Program-made: the position numbers and the translations under genes | Assembly: GCF_900114535.1 (NCBI RefSeq) | Contig: NZ_FOTK01000038.1 | Coordinates: 17,721 to 59,425 of the forward strand | From: Methylobacterium pseudosasicola | Lineage (GTDB): Bacteria; Pseudomonadota; Alphaproteobacteria; Rhizobiales; Beijerinckiaceae | Direction: 5' to 3' | DNA length: 41,705 nt | The notes under the pieces: generated by a model | Database searches by the model: none | Told to the model about the DNA's origin: nothing | The model's input: the letters and a program-made list of their open reading frames with translations, nothing else | In this document: piece after piece, positions 24,695 through 32,867 of the stretch | Position numbering within the stretch: the stretch's first letter is position 1 | How the letters are laid out: each line of letters opens with the position of its first letter

Positions 24695-26275
24695 TCACCG
24701 TTTGGCAGCGGGACCTACCTCGAGGGGCAGGCAATTCCGGGCTTCGAGTTCCTCGCGGATCGCCCGCTTGGTGATCTTGCCGTAGCCGGATTTCGGCAGC
24801 TCATCCCAGAAGAACACCCGCTTCGGCAGTTTGTAGCGGGCGACCTCGCCAGAGAGCCACGCGATCAGCGCGGCCTCGGTGATCTCGGCTCCGGGGCGGG
24901 CGACGCAGACCGCCACGCCGACCTCGCCCCAGGCCGGGTCGGGCACCCCCAGGATCGCGGCCTCGGCGATGGCAGGGTGCCGCAGCAGCTTCTCCTCGGT
25001 CTCACGCGGATACACGTTCGACCCGCCCGAGATGTACATGTCCGAGGCGCGGCCGGTGATGAACAGAAACCCTTCCGGGTCGAGATGGCCGAGATCGCCT
25101 GTGCGGAACCAGCCGTTCCAGAAGGCGGCCGCGTTCGCCTCCGGGTTGTCGTAATAGCCCGCGAACACCGCCGGGCCGCAGACGCAGATCTCCCCGGTCT
25201 CGCCCGCCGGCACTTCCAGCCCTGCCCCGTTCTGGATCTGCACCTGCATGCCGGTGCGCTCGAACCCGCAGGTGCCGACTTTTACCCCCGGCCCGTCCTC
25301 GGCGGAATGCAGGCGGGGCGGCAGCACGGTGATGTTGCCGGTCACCTCGCCGAGCCCGAAATACTGGACCAGCACCGGCCCGAGCGCCCGCAGCGCCCGC
25401 TTCTGGTCCTCCCGGTACATCGGCGCGCCGGCATAGATCACGTGGCGAAGGCTGGTGTGGTCGTGCGCTGCGACCGCCGGGTGCTCGGTGAGGAGCTTCA
25501 CGATGGTCGGCACCGTGAACAGGTTGGTGATCCGCCACCGCTCCACCAGGGACCAGACCTCTGCGGGGTCCAGGCGCGCGCCGCCGGTGAGCACCGTCTT
25601 CGCGCCGGCCGCGACCTGGGCGAGCTGGTGGATGCCGGCGCCGTGCGAGAGCGGCGCCACGACCAGGGAGGCGTCGGCCTCGGTGGTGCCCGGCATCAGG
25701 TCGCAGAGATGGTTGGTGATGACGAAGGCCATCTGGCCGTGGGTGAGCACCGCCGCCTTCGGCCGGCCGGTGGTGCCCGAGGTGAAGAAGAACCAGCACG
25801 GATCGTCGTGCTCGACATCGGCGGTCGGGGCCGCCGCCCCCGCATGCGCGTCGACCAGGGCGTCGTAATCCAGCCCGAAGGTGGAGCCGCCGATCTCGAC
25901 CACGAGCCCCAGCCCGGGCGCGGCCGCGCGGATCGCGGCGGCGTGGTCGGGGAACTCCGTGCCGCAGATCAGCGCCGAGGCGCCGCTGGCGCTGGCGAGA
26001 TAGGCGACCTCTGCGGGCGTCTGCCGAAAGTTCGTCGGCACCCAGACGGCGCCGAGCCGGAAGCAGACGAACATCGATTCGAACAGTTGATTGCCGTTGC
26101 GGGCCTGGACCAGCACCCGGTCGCCCTTGGTGACGCCGCGCGCCGCCAGCGCCGCCGCCATGGCGTCGACCCGGGCATCGAGGGCGCCCCAGCTCCAACT
26201 CCGGTCACCCCAGGCGAGGCCGATCGCGTCCGGCCACCGGCGGGCCGCCCGGCGCAGAAAATGGGCGAGGTTCAT
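24695..26275 (-). CDS. AMP-forming acyl-CoA synthetase/ligase
   Basis: A 526-residue ANL-superfamily enzyme that adenylates a carboxylic acid and transfers it to coenzyme A. It has the phosphate loop FFFTSGTTGRPKAAVLTHGQ, then YAGAPMYRED, YFGLGEVTGN, WFRTGDLGHLDPEGFL with the conserved ribose-binding Asp, GRASDMYISGGSNVYP and the C-terminal lysine in KSGYGKITKR. The start at 26275 is set by the domain; the longer frame to 26800 is a shadow of the DctP gene. It lies 56 bases after the DctP gene on the same strand, so the acid caught by DctP may be its substrate. Confidence 0.93.
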   Translation of the reverse strand: MNLAHFLRRAARRWPDAIGLAWGDRSWSWGALDARVDAMAAALAARGVTKGDRVLVQARNGNQLFESMFVCFRLGAVWVPTNFRQTPAEVAYLASASGASALICGTEFPDHAAAIRAAAPGLGLVVEIGGSTFGLDYDALVDAHAGAAAPTADVEHDDPCWFFFTSGTTGRPKAAVLTHGQMAFVITNHLCDLMPGTTEADASLVVAPLSHGAGIHQLAQVAAGAKTVLTGGARLDPAEVWSLVERWRITNLFTVPTIVKLLTEHPAVAAHDHTSLRHVIYAGAPMYREDQKRALRALGPVLVQYFGLGEVTGNITVLPPRLHSAEDGPGVKVGTCGFERTGMQVQIQNGAGLEVPAGETGEICVCGPAVFAGYYDNPEANAAAFWNGWFRTGDLGHLDPEGFLFITGRASDMYISGGSNVYPRETEEKLLRHPAIAEAAILGVPDPAWGEVGVAVCVARPGAEITEAALIAWLSGEVARYKLPKRVFFWDELPKSGYGKITKRAIREELEARNCLPLEVGPAAKR

Positions 26276-26331
26276 CACCCGCCGGGAACAGGGCGCGACG
26301 CCGCCGCGCGGCGCCGGCCCCGTCGGGCCGT

Positions 26332-27363
26332 TCACGCGAGCTTCCCGCAGGCTTTCTCCAGGAGAGACCAGCCCTCCTCGCCGTACCGGCCCTTCCATTC
26401 GGCGTAGAAGCCGGCCTTGCGCAGCTTCTCGCGAAACGGCTCCGGATCGGGCTTGTTGAACACGAGGCCGTTCTTGGTCAGGTCTTCCTGCAGGCTGGCA
26501 TTGAGCTTGGCGACGTCGGCCCGCTCCTTCATTCCGGCCGCGTTGATGTGGCGGGCGACCATGGTGCGCAGATCCTCGGGGATCCGCTCCCAGGCCCGGC
26601 GGTTCGCCAGGAACCAGTAGCCGTCCCACATGTGGTTGGTGAGCGAGCAGTATTTCTGCACCTCGTAGAACTTGGTCGTGGCGATCACCGCCAGCGGGTT
26701 CTCCTGGCCCTCGACGATCTTGGTCTGGAGGGCCGAGTAGGTCTCGTTGAGGTTGATCGAGGCGGGCGCGGCCTCGAAGGCCCGGAACATCGAGGTCCAA
26801 AGCGGCGAGACCGGCACGCGGATCCGAAAACCCTTGAAGTCGTCCGGGCTGGCGATCGGCCGGGTCGAGGAGGTTGTCTGGCGGTAGCCGTTGTCCCAGA
26901 TCTTCTCCATGGCCACGAGGTTGGCCTTGGCGATCTGTTGCCGGACCCAGGCTCCGAGCTCCCCATCCATCGCGGGCCAGACCGCGTCGTAATCCGGGAA
27001 GGCGTAGCCGATGCCGTTGATCGAGGCGTTGGGCACAAGCGTCGAGAGGATCAGCGGCGACATCGTGAAGAACTCGACGCTGCCCGAGCGCAGCTGGCTC
27101 AGCGTGTCGGTGTCCGAGCCGAGCTGGCTCGACGGAAAGATTTTGAGATCGAACCGGCCGCCGCTCTCGGTCCGCAGAGCCTCCGCCATCTCGCGGGCGC
27201 GGATGTTCATCGGGTGCGTGTCGGGCAGGTTGTTCGCGTATTTGTAGGTGAAGTCAGCCCGCTGCGCCCGGGCCACGTGCGGACTGGCCACCGTCCCGGC
27301 GAGGAGCGCCGTCGAGCCGGCGGACAGGAACCGGCGGCGGGACAGGTGGAATGGCGACGACAT
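26332..27363 (-). CDS. dctP: TRAP transporter substrate-binding protein (DctP family), second copy
   Basis: A 343-residue periplasmic protein with a twin-arginine signal (SRRRFLSAGSTALLAG). It is clearly a paralogue of the DctP at 19250: both have KIWDNGYRQ/KVWDNGFRQ, TSSTR, KIVEGQENPLA and MWDGYW/VWDGYW. AGGAGGG precedes the ATG. No DctQ or DctM gene lies beside it; the acyl-CoA ligase does. It may share the DctQM encoded at 20279, giving that permease two ligands. Confidence 0.93.
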   Translation of the reverse strand: MSSPFHLSRRRFLSAGSTALLAGTVASPHVARAQRADFTYKYANNLPDTHPMNIRAREMAEALRTESGGRFDLKIFPSSQLGSDTDTLSQLRSGSVEFFTMSPLILSTLVPNASINGIGYAFPDYDAVWPAMDGELGAWVRQQIAKANLVAMEKIWDNGYRQTTSSTRPIASPDDFKGFRIRVPVSPLWTSMFRAFEAAPASINLNETYSALQTKIVEGQENPLAVIATTKFYEVQKYCSLTNHMWDGYWFLANRRAWERIPEDLRTMVARHINAAGMKERADVAKLNASLQEDLTKNGLVFNKPDPEPFREKLRKAGFYAEWKGRYGEEGWSLLEKACGKLA

Positions 27364-27778
27364 GGACGGCCCTCCTGGTATGGGCTCGCAGGCCCGGCGT
27401 TTCCTCAGGGTCCACGTTCATGCGCGGACTCTCTGCGTCTTGCCGCTTCGATAGCGGCTGGCCGGAACCAGTCAACGGGGTGGTTTCGGCTCGGCTATCG
27501 GAGTGAGTGACTTGTCAGGGCGAGCGGGGTTGTCGAGCCAAGTGGGAGCGGCCGCCGGCGCGGCTGATCCCACCCCTGCGCAAGCGGGCTTCGCGTCGAG
27601 CGGGCCAAGCAACGGTTCGAGTTCGATAGATTGACGGGCGAGGGTTCAGACTCAACAGGTGGGCTTGGTGGCCCCAGAGGCTAACGAACGCGCACTCGCC
27701 ACCACGTGGAGGAGCATAAAGCCAGGTCCCGGAACCACGCTTACCTGAGCCGCTCCGAAGTCGTGAACATTATTTCGA
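27364..27778. other. Intergenic region, no gene seen
   Basis: About 415 bases between the start of the second DctP gene and the end of the AAA+ gene. I find no tRNA, ribosome site or convincing open frame. A GGTTCGAGTTCGAT string near 27616 resembles a tRNA T-loop but has no matching acceptor or anticodon arms. Gene content changes here from metabolic to accessory. Confidence 0.4.
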
Positions 27779-29503
27779 CTATTGGCGCGTCACGAGAGTC
27801 TCGCGTGCCGTCACCAGGGCCTCGATGAGCCGGGTCAGGCGTCGGATCGAACCGCCCCGCCATCCCCGCCGGATCAGCGAAACCGCGTCGCCGTCGAGGG
27901 CCGGCAGAAAGGCGGGGTCGAGCCCGCGATCGGCCGCGATCTGCGCCAGGATCGGCGCGAGGAGAGCCTCGAGATGCACCGCGCTGGGCGCAGACATCTC
28001 TAGAATTCGCAGGCGGTCGAGCAGCGGACCGGGCAAACCTTTCACGCTGTTGCACGTGGCAAGCCACGACACGTGGCTCAGGTCGACCTCGACTTGGAAG
28101 GCCGGGTCTTGGTAGGTCCGGGCAGTCTCCGGCTCGAGCATCGGCAACAATGCGTTCCAGAGCCGGCCATTGTCGGTACGGGTCGCAGCCTTCTCAAGTT
28201 CGTCGACCAGCATGAGCGGGTTGGCGCAGCCGGCCCTGGCCACTGCCATGACCGCGTGCGCCGGCTCCGACGTCGCCCAGCGCCGATCGAGTCCGCCGAT
28301 AGACGCCCCCGAATCCCGCGTCGCATCCACCCGCCAGAGCACCAGCCCGAGATGATGGGCCAACCGGGTCCCGAGCCGGCTCTTACCGGCGCCGGGCGGG
28401 CCGACCAAGAGCGTCGGACGCAGCGTTGCATGCGTCCGACCGACCAGATCGGCGAGCAGCCGGTCGACGGTGCCACGGGCGTACGGGAACTCGAACAGCA
28501 AGGCCGCACGCACCGCCGCGAGATCCGGAACCGGCGTCAGCGGCAACGGCTTGCCGATGATGTGTTCGTAGCCGCGGGTGACGCCCTTGCCGCGATCGGT
28601 CCCGGTCTCTTGGACCGCCGGGACGACCATGACGTGCCCATCCGGCGAGAGTTCGGATTTGAGATCGTCATCCGGCGCCTCCGCCCGACCCGTGGTCGCC
28701 TTGTCGCGATGGCGCGCCTCGCTGCGGGCGAGCGAGGCCTCGACGATTTTGCGCTTGCGCCGCTCTCGCCTCGCCACGTGATCCGCCAGCGGCTGCATCA
28801 TGCGCTGCCCGACCGGCACGAGCGCCCGGACCAACGGTACTCCGTCGGCGAACGGATCGTGGGCGCCGGCGGCCAGCGCCGCCGCCGCCGCGGCTGCGGC
28901 GCTGGCTTCACCCGAGAGTTCCAGCAGGGCGTCCGCGAACGCATCACTCCAAGCCGTCTGCAGGGCGGTTGCGAGATCGGTGGCGCCGATCATTTCGGCG
29001 TCCGAGGCGGCATCGGGTTCGGAGGCCCGGCCGAGCGAGAGACGCGTCTGCGCCTCCGCGAGGCCGGAGAGTTGCAGGCTGAGGTCTGAGATCGCGTCGC
29101 ATTCGAGCCAGAGCGGCCGAGCCAGACGCGCGGCAGCCTCGCGATCATCACCGCCGCAGGAGAGCAGCATCACGATATCCGCGAGCGCCCGCGCCGCCGG
29201 TTGGTCGCGCTCGACCGCCCACGCGTCGAGAAATCCGGTCAGAGCGCATCGGGGTGCGATCCACCGATGATCGTGCCACAGGTCGCTACCCGATGCGGCG
29301 ATCGCCGCGCTCCAGGCTTGGACCGGCACCTCGGCCTCGGGGGCGATGGCGGTGATCTCGACGGCGAGACCGATGCAGGCGGCGGGAATGCGCAGGGTAG
29401 GGTCGAGGCAGGCGCGCAGGCGCCGCGGCAACATGGGCTGCAGCAGGCGCCGTGCCGCCTTGGGATCGATCTGCAGGATCGGCGGTTTTGACGAGAAAAC
29501 CAT
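27779..29503 (-). CDS. Lon-like AAA+ ATPase without a protease domain
   Basis: A 574-residue protein. The N-terminal part (about 1-250) is helical with an alanine-rich run, then a charged linker. The AAA+ module spans about 330-560: Walker A GPPGAGKS (368-375), Walker B MLVDELEK (431-438), sensor 1 ATCNS (N485), arginine finger LLDRLRI (R497), and a lid with GWRGGSIRRLTRLIEA. The order and motifs resemble Lon. No Ser-Lys protease domain follows, since the protein ends at the lid. GGGGGCGAAGG precedes the ATG. It starts 12 bases after the small helical protein and forms a unit with the nuclease-like gene. Likely a remodelling motor for its neighbours. Confidence 0.85.
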   Translation of the reverse strand: MVFSSKPPILQIDPKAARRLLQPMLPRRLRACLDPTLRIPAACIGLAVEITAIAPEAEVPVQAWSAAIAASGSDLWHDHRWIAPRCALTGFLDAWAVERDQPAARALADIVMLLSCGGDDREAAARLARPLWLECDAISDLSLQLSGLAEAQTRLSLGRASEPDAASDAEMIGATDLATALQTAWSDAFADALLELSGEASAAAAAAAALAAGAHDPFADGVPLVRALVPVGQRMMQPLADHVARRERRKRKIVEASLARSEARHRDKATTGRAEAPDDDLKSELSPDGHVMVVPAVQETGTDRGKGVTRGYEHIIGKPLPLTPVPDLAAVRAALLFEFPYARGTVDRLLADLVGRTHATLRPTLLVGPPGAGKSRLGTRLAHHLGLVLWRVDATRDSGASIGGLDRRWATSEPAHAVMAVARAGCANPLMLVDELEKAATRTDNGRLWNALLPMLEPETARTYQDPAFQVEVDLSHVSWLATCNSVKGLPGPLLDRLRILEMSAPSAVHLEALLAPILAQIAADRGLDPAFLPALDGDAVSLIRRGWRGGSIRRLTRLIEALVTARETLVTRQ

Positions 29504-29515
29504 CCTTCGCCCCCT

Positions 29516-29959
29516 TCAGCGCCCGGAGACAGCGGTGACGCGGTCGGGACCGCGTCGCGCGGCGGAGCACCAAGCCCTGGCGAGCCATAGGGCCCCGAGG
29601 TCGGCCCGGCGCCGCGCCCGCCGCCCGAGTACGTGTGCGAGCAGGTCGATGCACGCAGGGTCCCCCAGCGCCGCGCACAACAGGATCGCCGACATCGCCG
29701 GGTCCAGACGCTCCGGCAGGATCGTGCCTTCGGCGAGAACATTGATTGCGACGCCGATCGCTGCGGTCGGATCGGCTCTGCAGGCGGCGCCCCAGTCGGA
29801 GGAGGGCAGCGGCGGCGAATCGAGGAGAGCGGTCCGTAGACGGCGTTGCGCGTCCAGGTCGAGTACCATGGGGGCGAGGACGCGCCACCACGTCAGAGGG
29901 GGCACGGGCTCGACGGGCGTACGGGGTCTGCCGGCATCGGGGTGCGCAGTTGAGTTCAT
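29516..29959 (-). CDS. Small helical protein of unknown function, partner of the AAA+ gene
   Basis: A 147-residue protein. The N-terminus is Pro-rich (RPRTPVEPVPPLTWWRVLAP), then mostly helix-forming with several short hydrophobic stretches (AIGVAINVLAEGTI, AILLCAALGDPACIDLLAHV) and an Arg-rich end. No catalytic motif is seen. The stop lies 12 bases before the AAA+ start, so the two are probably translated from one messenger, which points to a partner or adaptor role. The start at 29959 is preferred because upstream in-frame sequence is repeat-derived. Confidence 0.65.
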   Translation of the reverse strand: MNSTAHPDAGRPRTPVEPVPPLTWWRVLAPMVLDLDAQRRLRTALLDSPPLPSSDWGAACRADPTAAIGVAINVLAEGTILPERLDPAMSAILLCAALGDPACIDLLAHVLGRRARRRADLGALWLARAWCSAARRGPDRVTAVSGR

Positions 29960-29975
29960 GGAGATAGACCTAGAG

Positions 29976-30006
29976 GGCGCACAGGCGCACAGGCGCACAG
30001 GCGCAC
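29976..30006. repeat. Short tandem repeat GGCGCACA, about 4 copies
   Basis: Units at 29976-29983, 29984-29991, 29992-29999 and 30000-30006 (last unit incomplete), in the leader of the small helical protein gene, 17 bases before its start codon. Slippage here could alter leader length or expression; this is inferred. Confidence 0.75.
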
Positions 30007-30070
30007 GGCACGGCGGTGATCGGAGGGGCGAAAGGCGCGCCGGGCCATCGGCCGGCGCCAAGGCATGCGG

Positions 30071-30967
30071 TCAGAGCGCGGGCGGCTCGGGGCGACGGGG
30101 GAACGCGTCGTCCTCGCCGATGCCGAGGCTCGCCAGCGCGACCGTGAGCAGGTCCGGGACGGCGCCGCGCAGGCGGCGCTGAAGCACCGCCGTGACGGCC
30201 TCGACCGCGGCCGTGACCGGCACCGCGAACAAGCCGTCGATTGCGGGACCTGAGATCGTCAGATCATCGCTGTAGCCGGCACGTCCGTAGACATCGATCA
30301 GCACAGCGCGCGCGGACGCAACCTCGAAGCCCAGACTGGCCAGAAAGGCCCGGCCCTGGACCTGGGCGCAGCGCAAAATCCACTCGACCTGATGGACTTT
30401 TCTGGCCTCGTTCTTGCCGGAACCCCGTTTGACCTCGGCGATGATGGCACGGCTCTCGTGCCGATCGACCACGACGAGGTCGAGGAACACGGTCTGGGCC
30501 ACGGGTCCTGCGAGCGCGATCGACATGTCGCCGAGCTGCGCGACGGTGCTTGCGCGCACCAGTTCCTGGGTGGGATTTGTAATGGGCATCGCGACACCCC
30601 GGAGCACGATGTAGCGGCCGCTGCGCTCGAGGGCGTCCGTCATGGCCATCTCGATCAGGCCGCCATGGCGTTTGACCACGGAGGCCAGCACCGACCCGAG
30701 CTGCGACAGGCCGGGCCCGAGCAGAGGATCGGGCACGAAGGTCGCCCTGAGAGCGCCGTCGACCGCCGCCTCGGCGGCCGTGAGCAACTCGCTCCCGCAA
30801 GCCCGCGGGATCACGGCGTGGGTGAAGCCGCAGCCGGCGGCAGCCGCGCTGCCGAGCGGGACGGTGATGCGTGTGTGATGCTCCGGACTGGGGGCGGGCT
30901 GGCCGCGCGCAGATATCCGATGCCGGACGCCGCGGTGGGCAGCCGGGTGGGAGACGACGATGGGCAT
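30071..30967 (-). CDS. Protein with PD-(D/E)XK nuclease-like signature
   Basis: A 298-residue soluble protein, not recognised as a named family. Residues 159-181 read as two strands carrying D163 (TVFLDLVVVD) and E178-x-K180 (AIIAEVKRG), with an Arg/Lys-rich helix after (KNEARKVHQVEWILRCAQVQ). That is the layout of PD-(D/E)XK nucleases. A C-terminal helical part follows. The start at 30967 is chosen because the longer frame adds an unlikely leader; the ribosome site is weak. It is the first gene of a three-gene minus-strand unit with the small helical protein and the AAA+ ATPase. It may cut nucleic acid under ATPase control; this is inference. Confidence 0.6.
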   Translation of the reverse strand: MPIVVSHPAAHRGVRHRISARGQPAPSPEHHTRITVPLGSAAAAGCGFTHAVIPRACGSELLTAAEAAVDGALRATFVPDPLLGPGLSQLGSVLASVVKRHGGLIEMAMTDALERSGRYIVLRGVAMPITNPTQELVRASTVAQLGDMSIALAGPVAQTVFLDLVVVDRHESRAIIAEVKRGSGKNEARKVHQVEWILRCAQVQGRAFLASLGFEVASARAVLIDVYGRAGYSDDLTISGPAIDGLFAVPVTAAVEAVTAVLQRRLRGAVPDLLTVALASLGIGEDDAFPRRPEPPAL

Positions 30968-31259
30968 AAGGGGGTCCGTCCAGGTGACACCCGCCCGCCT
31001 GCGTCCTCCGCGATGCGACAGGACGACAGGCAGGTTCGTACCGCGGGCCGTGGCCCACCGGCATCGATCGGGCATCTGGGTTGCAGGAAAGCGAGACAGG
31101 GTGCGTCCGCACCGGGCAGGTGCGTTGGGCGAGCCTCAGGCAATCATGCGTTTTGTCGGGACGGGCAGGGATTGGAGCCCGGATTTCGTGCCCCGGGGCG
31201 GTTTCGCGGACGGGACAACGCCGGTAGGAAAGGTCTCAGCCATGGGTCGGTATCCTTGA

Positions 31260-31360
31260 ACGATACGGATCGTGGTCAGGCCGACGCCGGTGCTGCTAAC
31301 ACCGGTGCCGGCCGCCCTCTGCTAAAGGGCGGCTCGGCACATGCGACGGTTCTGCCGTCG
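31260..31360. ncRNA. Candidate structured RNA or DNA: four hairpins, two with identical loops
   Basis: In order: ACGAT-ACGG-ATCGT (31260-31273); GCCGGTG-CTGCTAA-CACCGGT (31286-31306); GCCGCCCT-CTGCTAA-AGGGCGGC (31311-31333); CGACGG-TTCTG-CCGTCG (31344-31360). The second and third have different stems but exactly the same 7-base loop. Stem variation with loop conservation suggests an RNA or single-strand structure rather than chance. It lies about 300 bases upstream of the nuclease-like gene. Strand and function unknown; no database family recognised. Confidence 0.35.
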
Positions 31361-31736
31361 ATGAACCTGGCTTGGTCCAAGGCCGTTGGGAAGCGCCGCG
31401 GTGCGGAAATCCCCGGTCGGGCAAGCCGTATTCCGTGAGAGCGTTAACGGAGGCCTGGCCGCGCTGGGGCGGAGGCCGTCCGTGTCTGAGATACGTCGCG
31501 TCAGGAACCGCCCATCCGGAACGCCTCGACGAGCATGACGGAACGGTTTCGCGATCGAACGCACGCGATGACGACGGGCGATCTCAGCGCGTTCCGCCGA
31601 CGCGCATCCTCACCGGGATTTCTTGCGCGCCACCGCACGCGGCCCGCCGCCTCACACTTGCCGAAAAATCAGGCGCACGAAGAGCATCTTGGACGAGTTC
31701 ATCGATGAAGACAGGCCTGCCAGTCGCTTATTTATA

Positions 31737-31762
31737 TTTTCATGACATGAAAATTGTATAAT
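31737..31762 (+). promoter_or_regulatory. Palindrome TTTTCATGACATGAAAA with adjacent TATAAT box
   Basis: Perfect 8-base arms TTTTCATG (31737-31744) and CATGAAAA (31746-31753) around one A. A consensus -10 hexamer TATAAT follows at 31757-31762. No good -35 hexamer is seen at the right distance, and the minus strand also has TATAAAT-like sequence, so direction is uncertain. Looks like a promoter with an overlapping operator. Confidence 0.45.
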
Positions 31763-32284
31763 ATTGATAGATTGCTATTAAAAATTTTTAATACAGAACA
31801 TCTGTATCGGAATTATCTCATCTAGAACTTATTGCATACTGATTCGGCGTGGATAGGGTCGATATCTGTGCCGGATTGATTCGATTTCGGGATTGCGCAA
31901 GCAGCTGAGATATAGAAAACGACGAACGATCTGATCGGTCGAGACGACGATATGACCTCGCCGTCGCGTGAGACGGCTGATCGAGGTGCTGCTCAAGATC
32001 TATTGCGACAGATGCGTGTCGAGAGGTCCCGCGACCGACGTCACGAAAACTGAGTGCAGTTGGAAATTTTCGGCTCATCCCAAAATCCAGTTTCGGCGCT
32101 CGGTCGTCATCATGGTCAAGTCGACGACATAAGCCCCGATCACGCCCCCTGGATCGAAATCCTCAAAGGCGGGCTGGATTTTATATGTTGGCGACCGCTT
32201 CTTCGGCCAAGCTGGCGGCGAGGATCGAAATATTCGAAGGCTCGGCCGGACTATGTTTGCGATAACGATGAGGTCGACGATCTC

Positions 32285-32632
32285 ATGAGACGGCGCGAGA
32301 AATTTCGTCGATCTAAAACCCGCTTTACTGTTGAGGCCGGCACAAGGTCTTCGTGCGAAGCGTCCCAGCGTAATCCATGCGAAGCCGAGACCGAGAGGAT
32401 CCGAGCCCTGGAGCGGATCCTCGAAGGTATCTTACAGTTGCCGGGGCAACCGATGCAGCCCGAGCCCGAAAGCCAGGAGGATGAGCGGGCGATGGAAGCC
32501 TTTGCCTTCCGCAGGCGGGCGGCTGCAGCGATGCCACGCGTGAACCCGCCGCCGGCCGCCAACGATGACCCTATGACGATCGCTCATGTAGTGATGGAGT
32601 ATACGCTGATGGACGCGGCTCGCCTGCGCTGA
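32285..32632 (+). CDS. Hypothetical protein, about 115 residues
   Basis: From ATG at 32285, the protein starts basic (MRRREKFRRSKTRF). A Glu-rich helix follows (ETERIRALERILEGILQLPG), then an acidic Pro/Glu stretch and a C-terminal segment with ANDDPMTIAHVVMEYTLMDA. GTG at 32054 would extend it by 77 residues through AT-rich DNA. No strong ribosome site. Not recognised. It borders the low-GC stretch and may be part of acquired DNA. Confidence 0.4.
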   Translation: MRRREKFRRSKTRFTVEAGTRSSCEASQRNPCEAETERIRALERILEGILQLPGQPMQPEPESQEDERAMEAFAFRRRAAAAMPRVNPPPAANDDPMTIAHVVMEYTLMDAARLR

Positions 32633-32867
32633 TTGCGTTCGCGGGAATTGAGGGCGGCAATGTCACCGACGCGGACCCATCATTTCTGCGCTCCGAGGCA
32701 GCCGACCGTCTCACCCGGCAAACAGGGGGATGGCAATTTGGTGCGCGCGTGAGGGGTGAACCGATCTGCGCATCCGGCTTCTCACTGCCCTCGGGCGTTG
32801 TGAAGACGTGCGATTCGCGGCATCAGTCGTCGGAGCATATCCCAGCGCCGGAGCAGATGGAAACGCC

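Larger units (their letters stand above)
30968..32284. other. Long non-coding stretch with hairpins and an AT-rich segment
   Basis: About 1.3 kb with no convincing gene. It holds a hairpin series at 31260-31360 and, from about 31690 to 32060, DNA much richer in A+T than the rest of the window, including a palindrome and a TATAAT box. The open frames present lack ribosome sites. This may be a junction of acquired DNA. Confidence 0.45.

Noticed and set aside
27610..27640. tRNA-like T-loop string (GGTTCGAGTTCGAT)
   Set aside because: No matching acceptor stem, D arm or anticodon arm could be placed around it.
31286..31333. Integron attC site
   Set aside because: The TTAGCAG loop (minus strand) resembles a GTTRRRY core at first sight, but the fourth to seventh bases do not fit and the hairpins are too short; no integrase is nearby.
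31818..32078. 86-codon minus-strand open frame in the AT-rich stretch
   Set aside because: No ribosome site, no recognisable domain, Ser/Arg-rich composition; probably chance.
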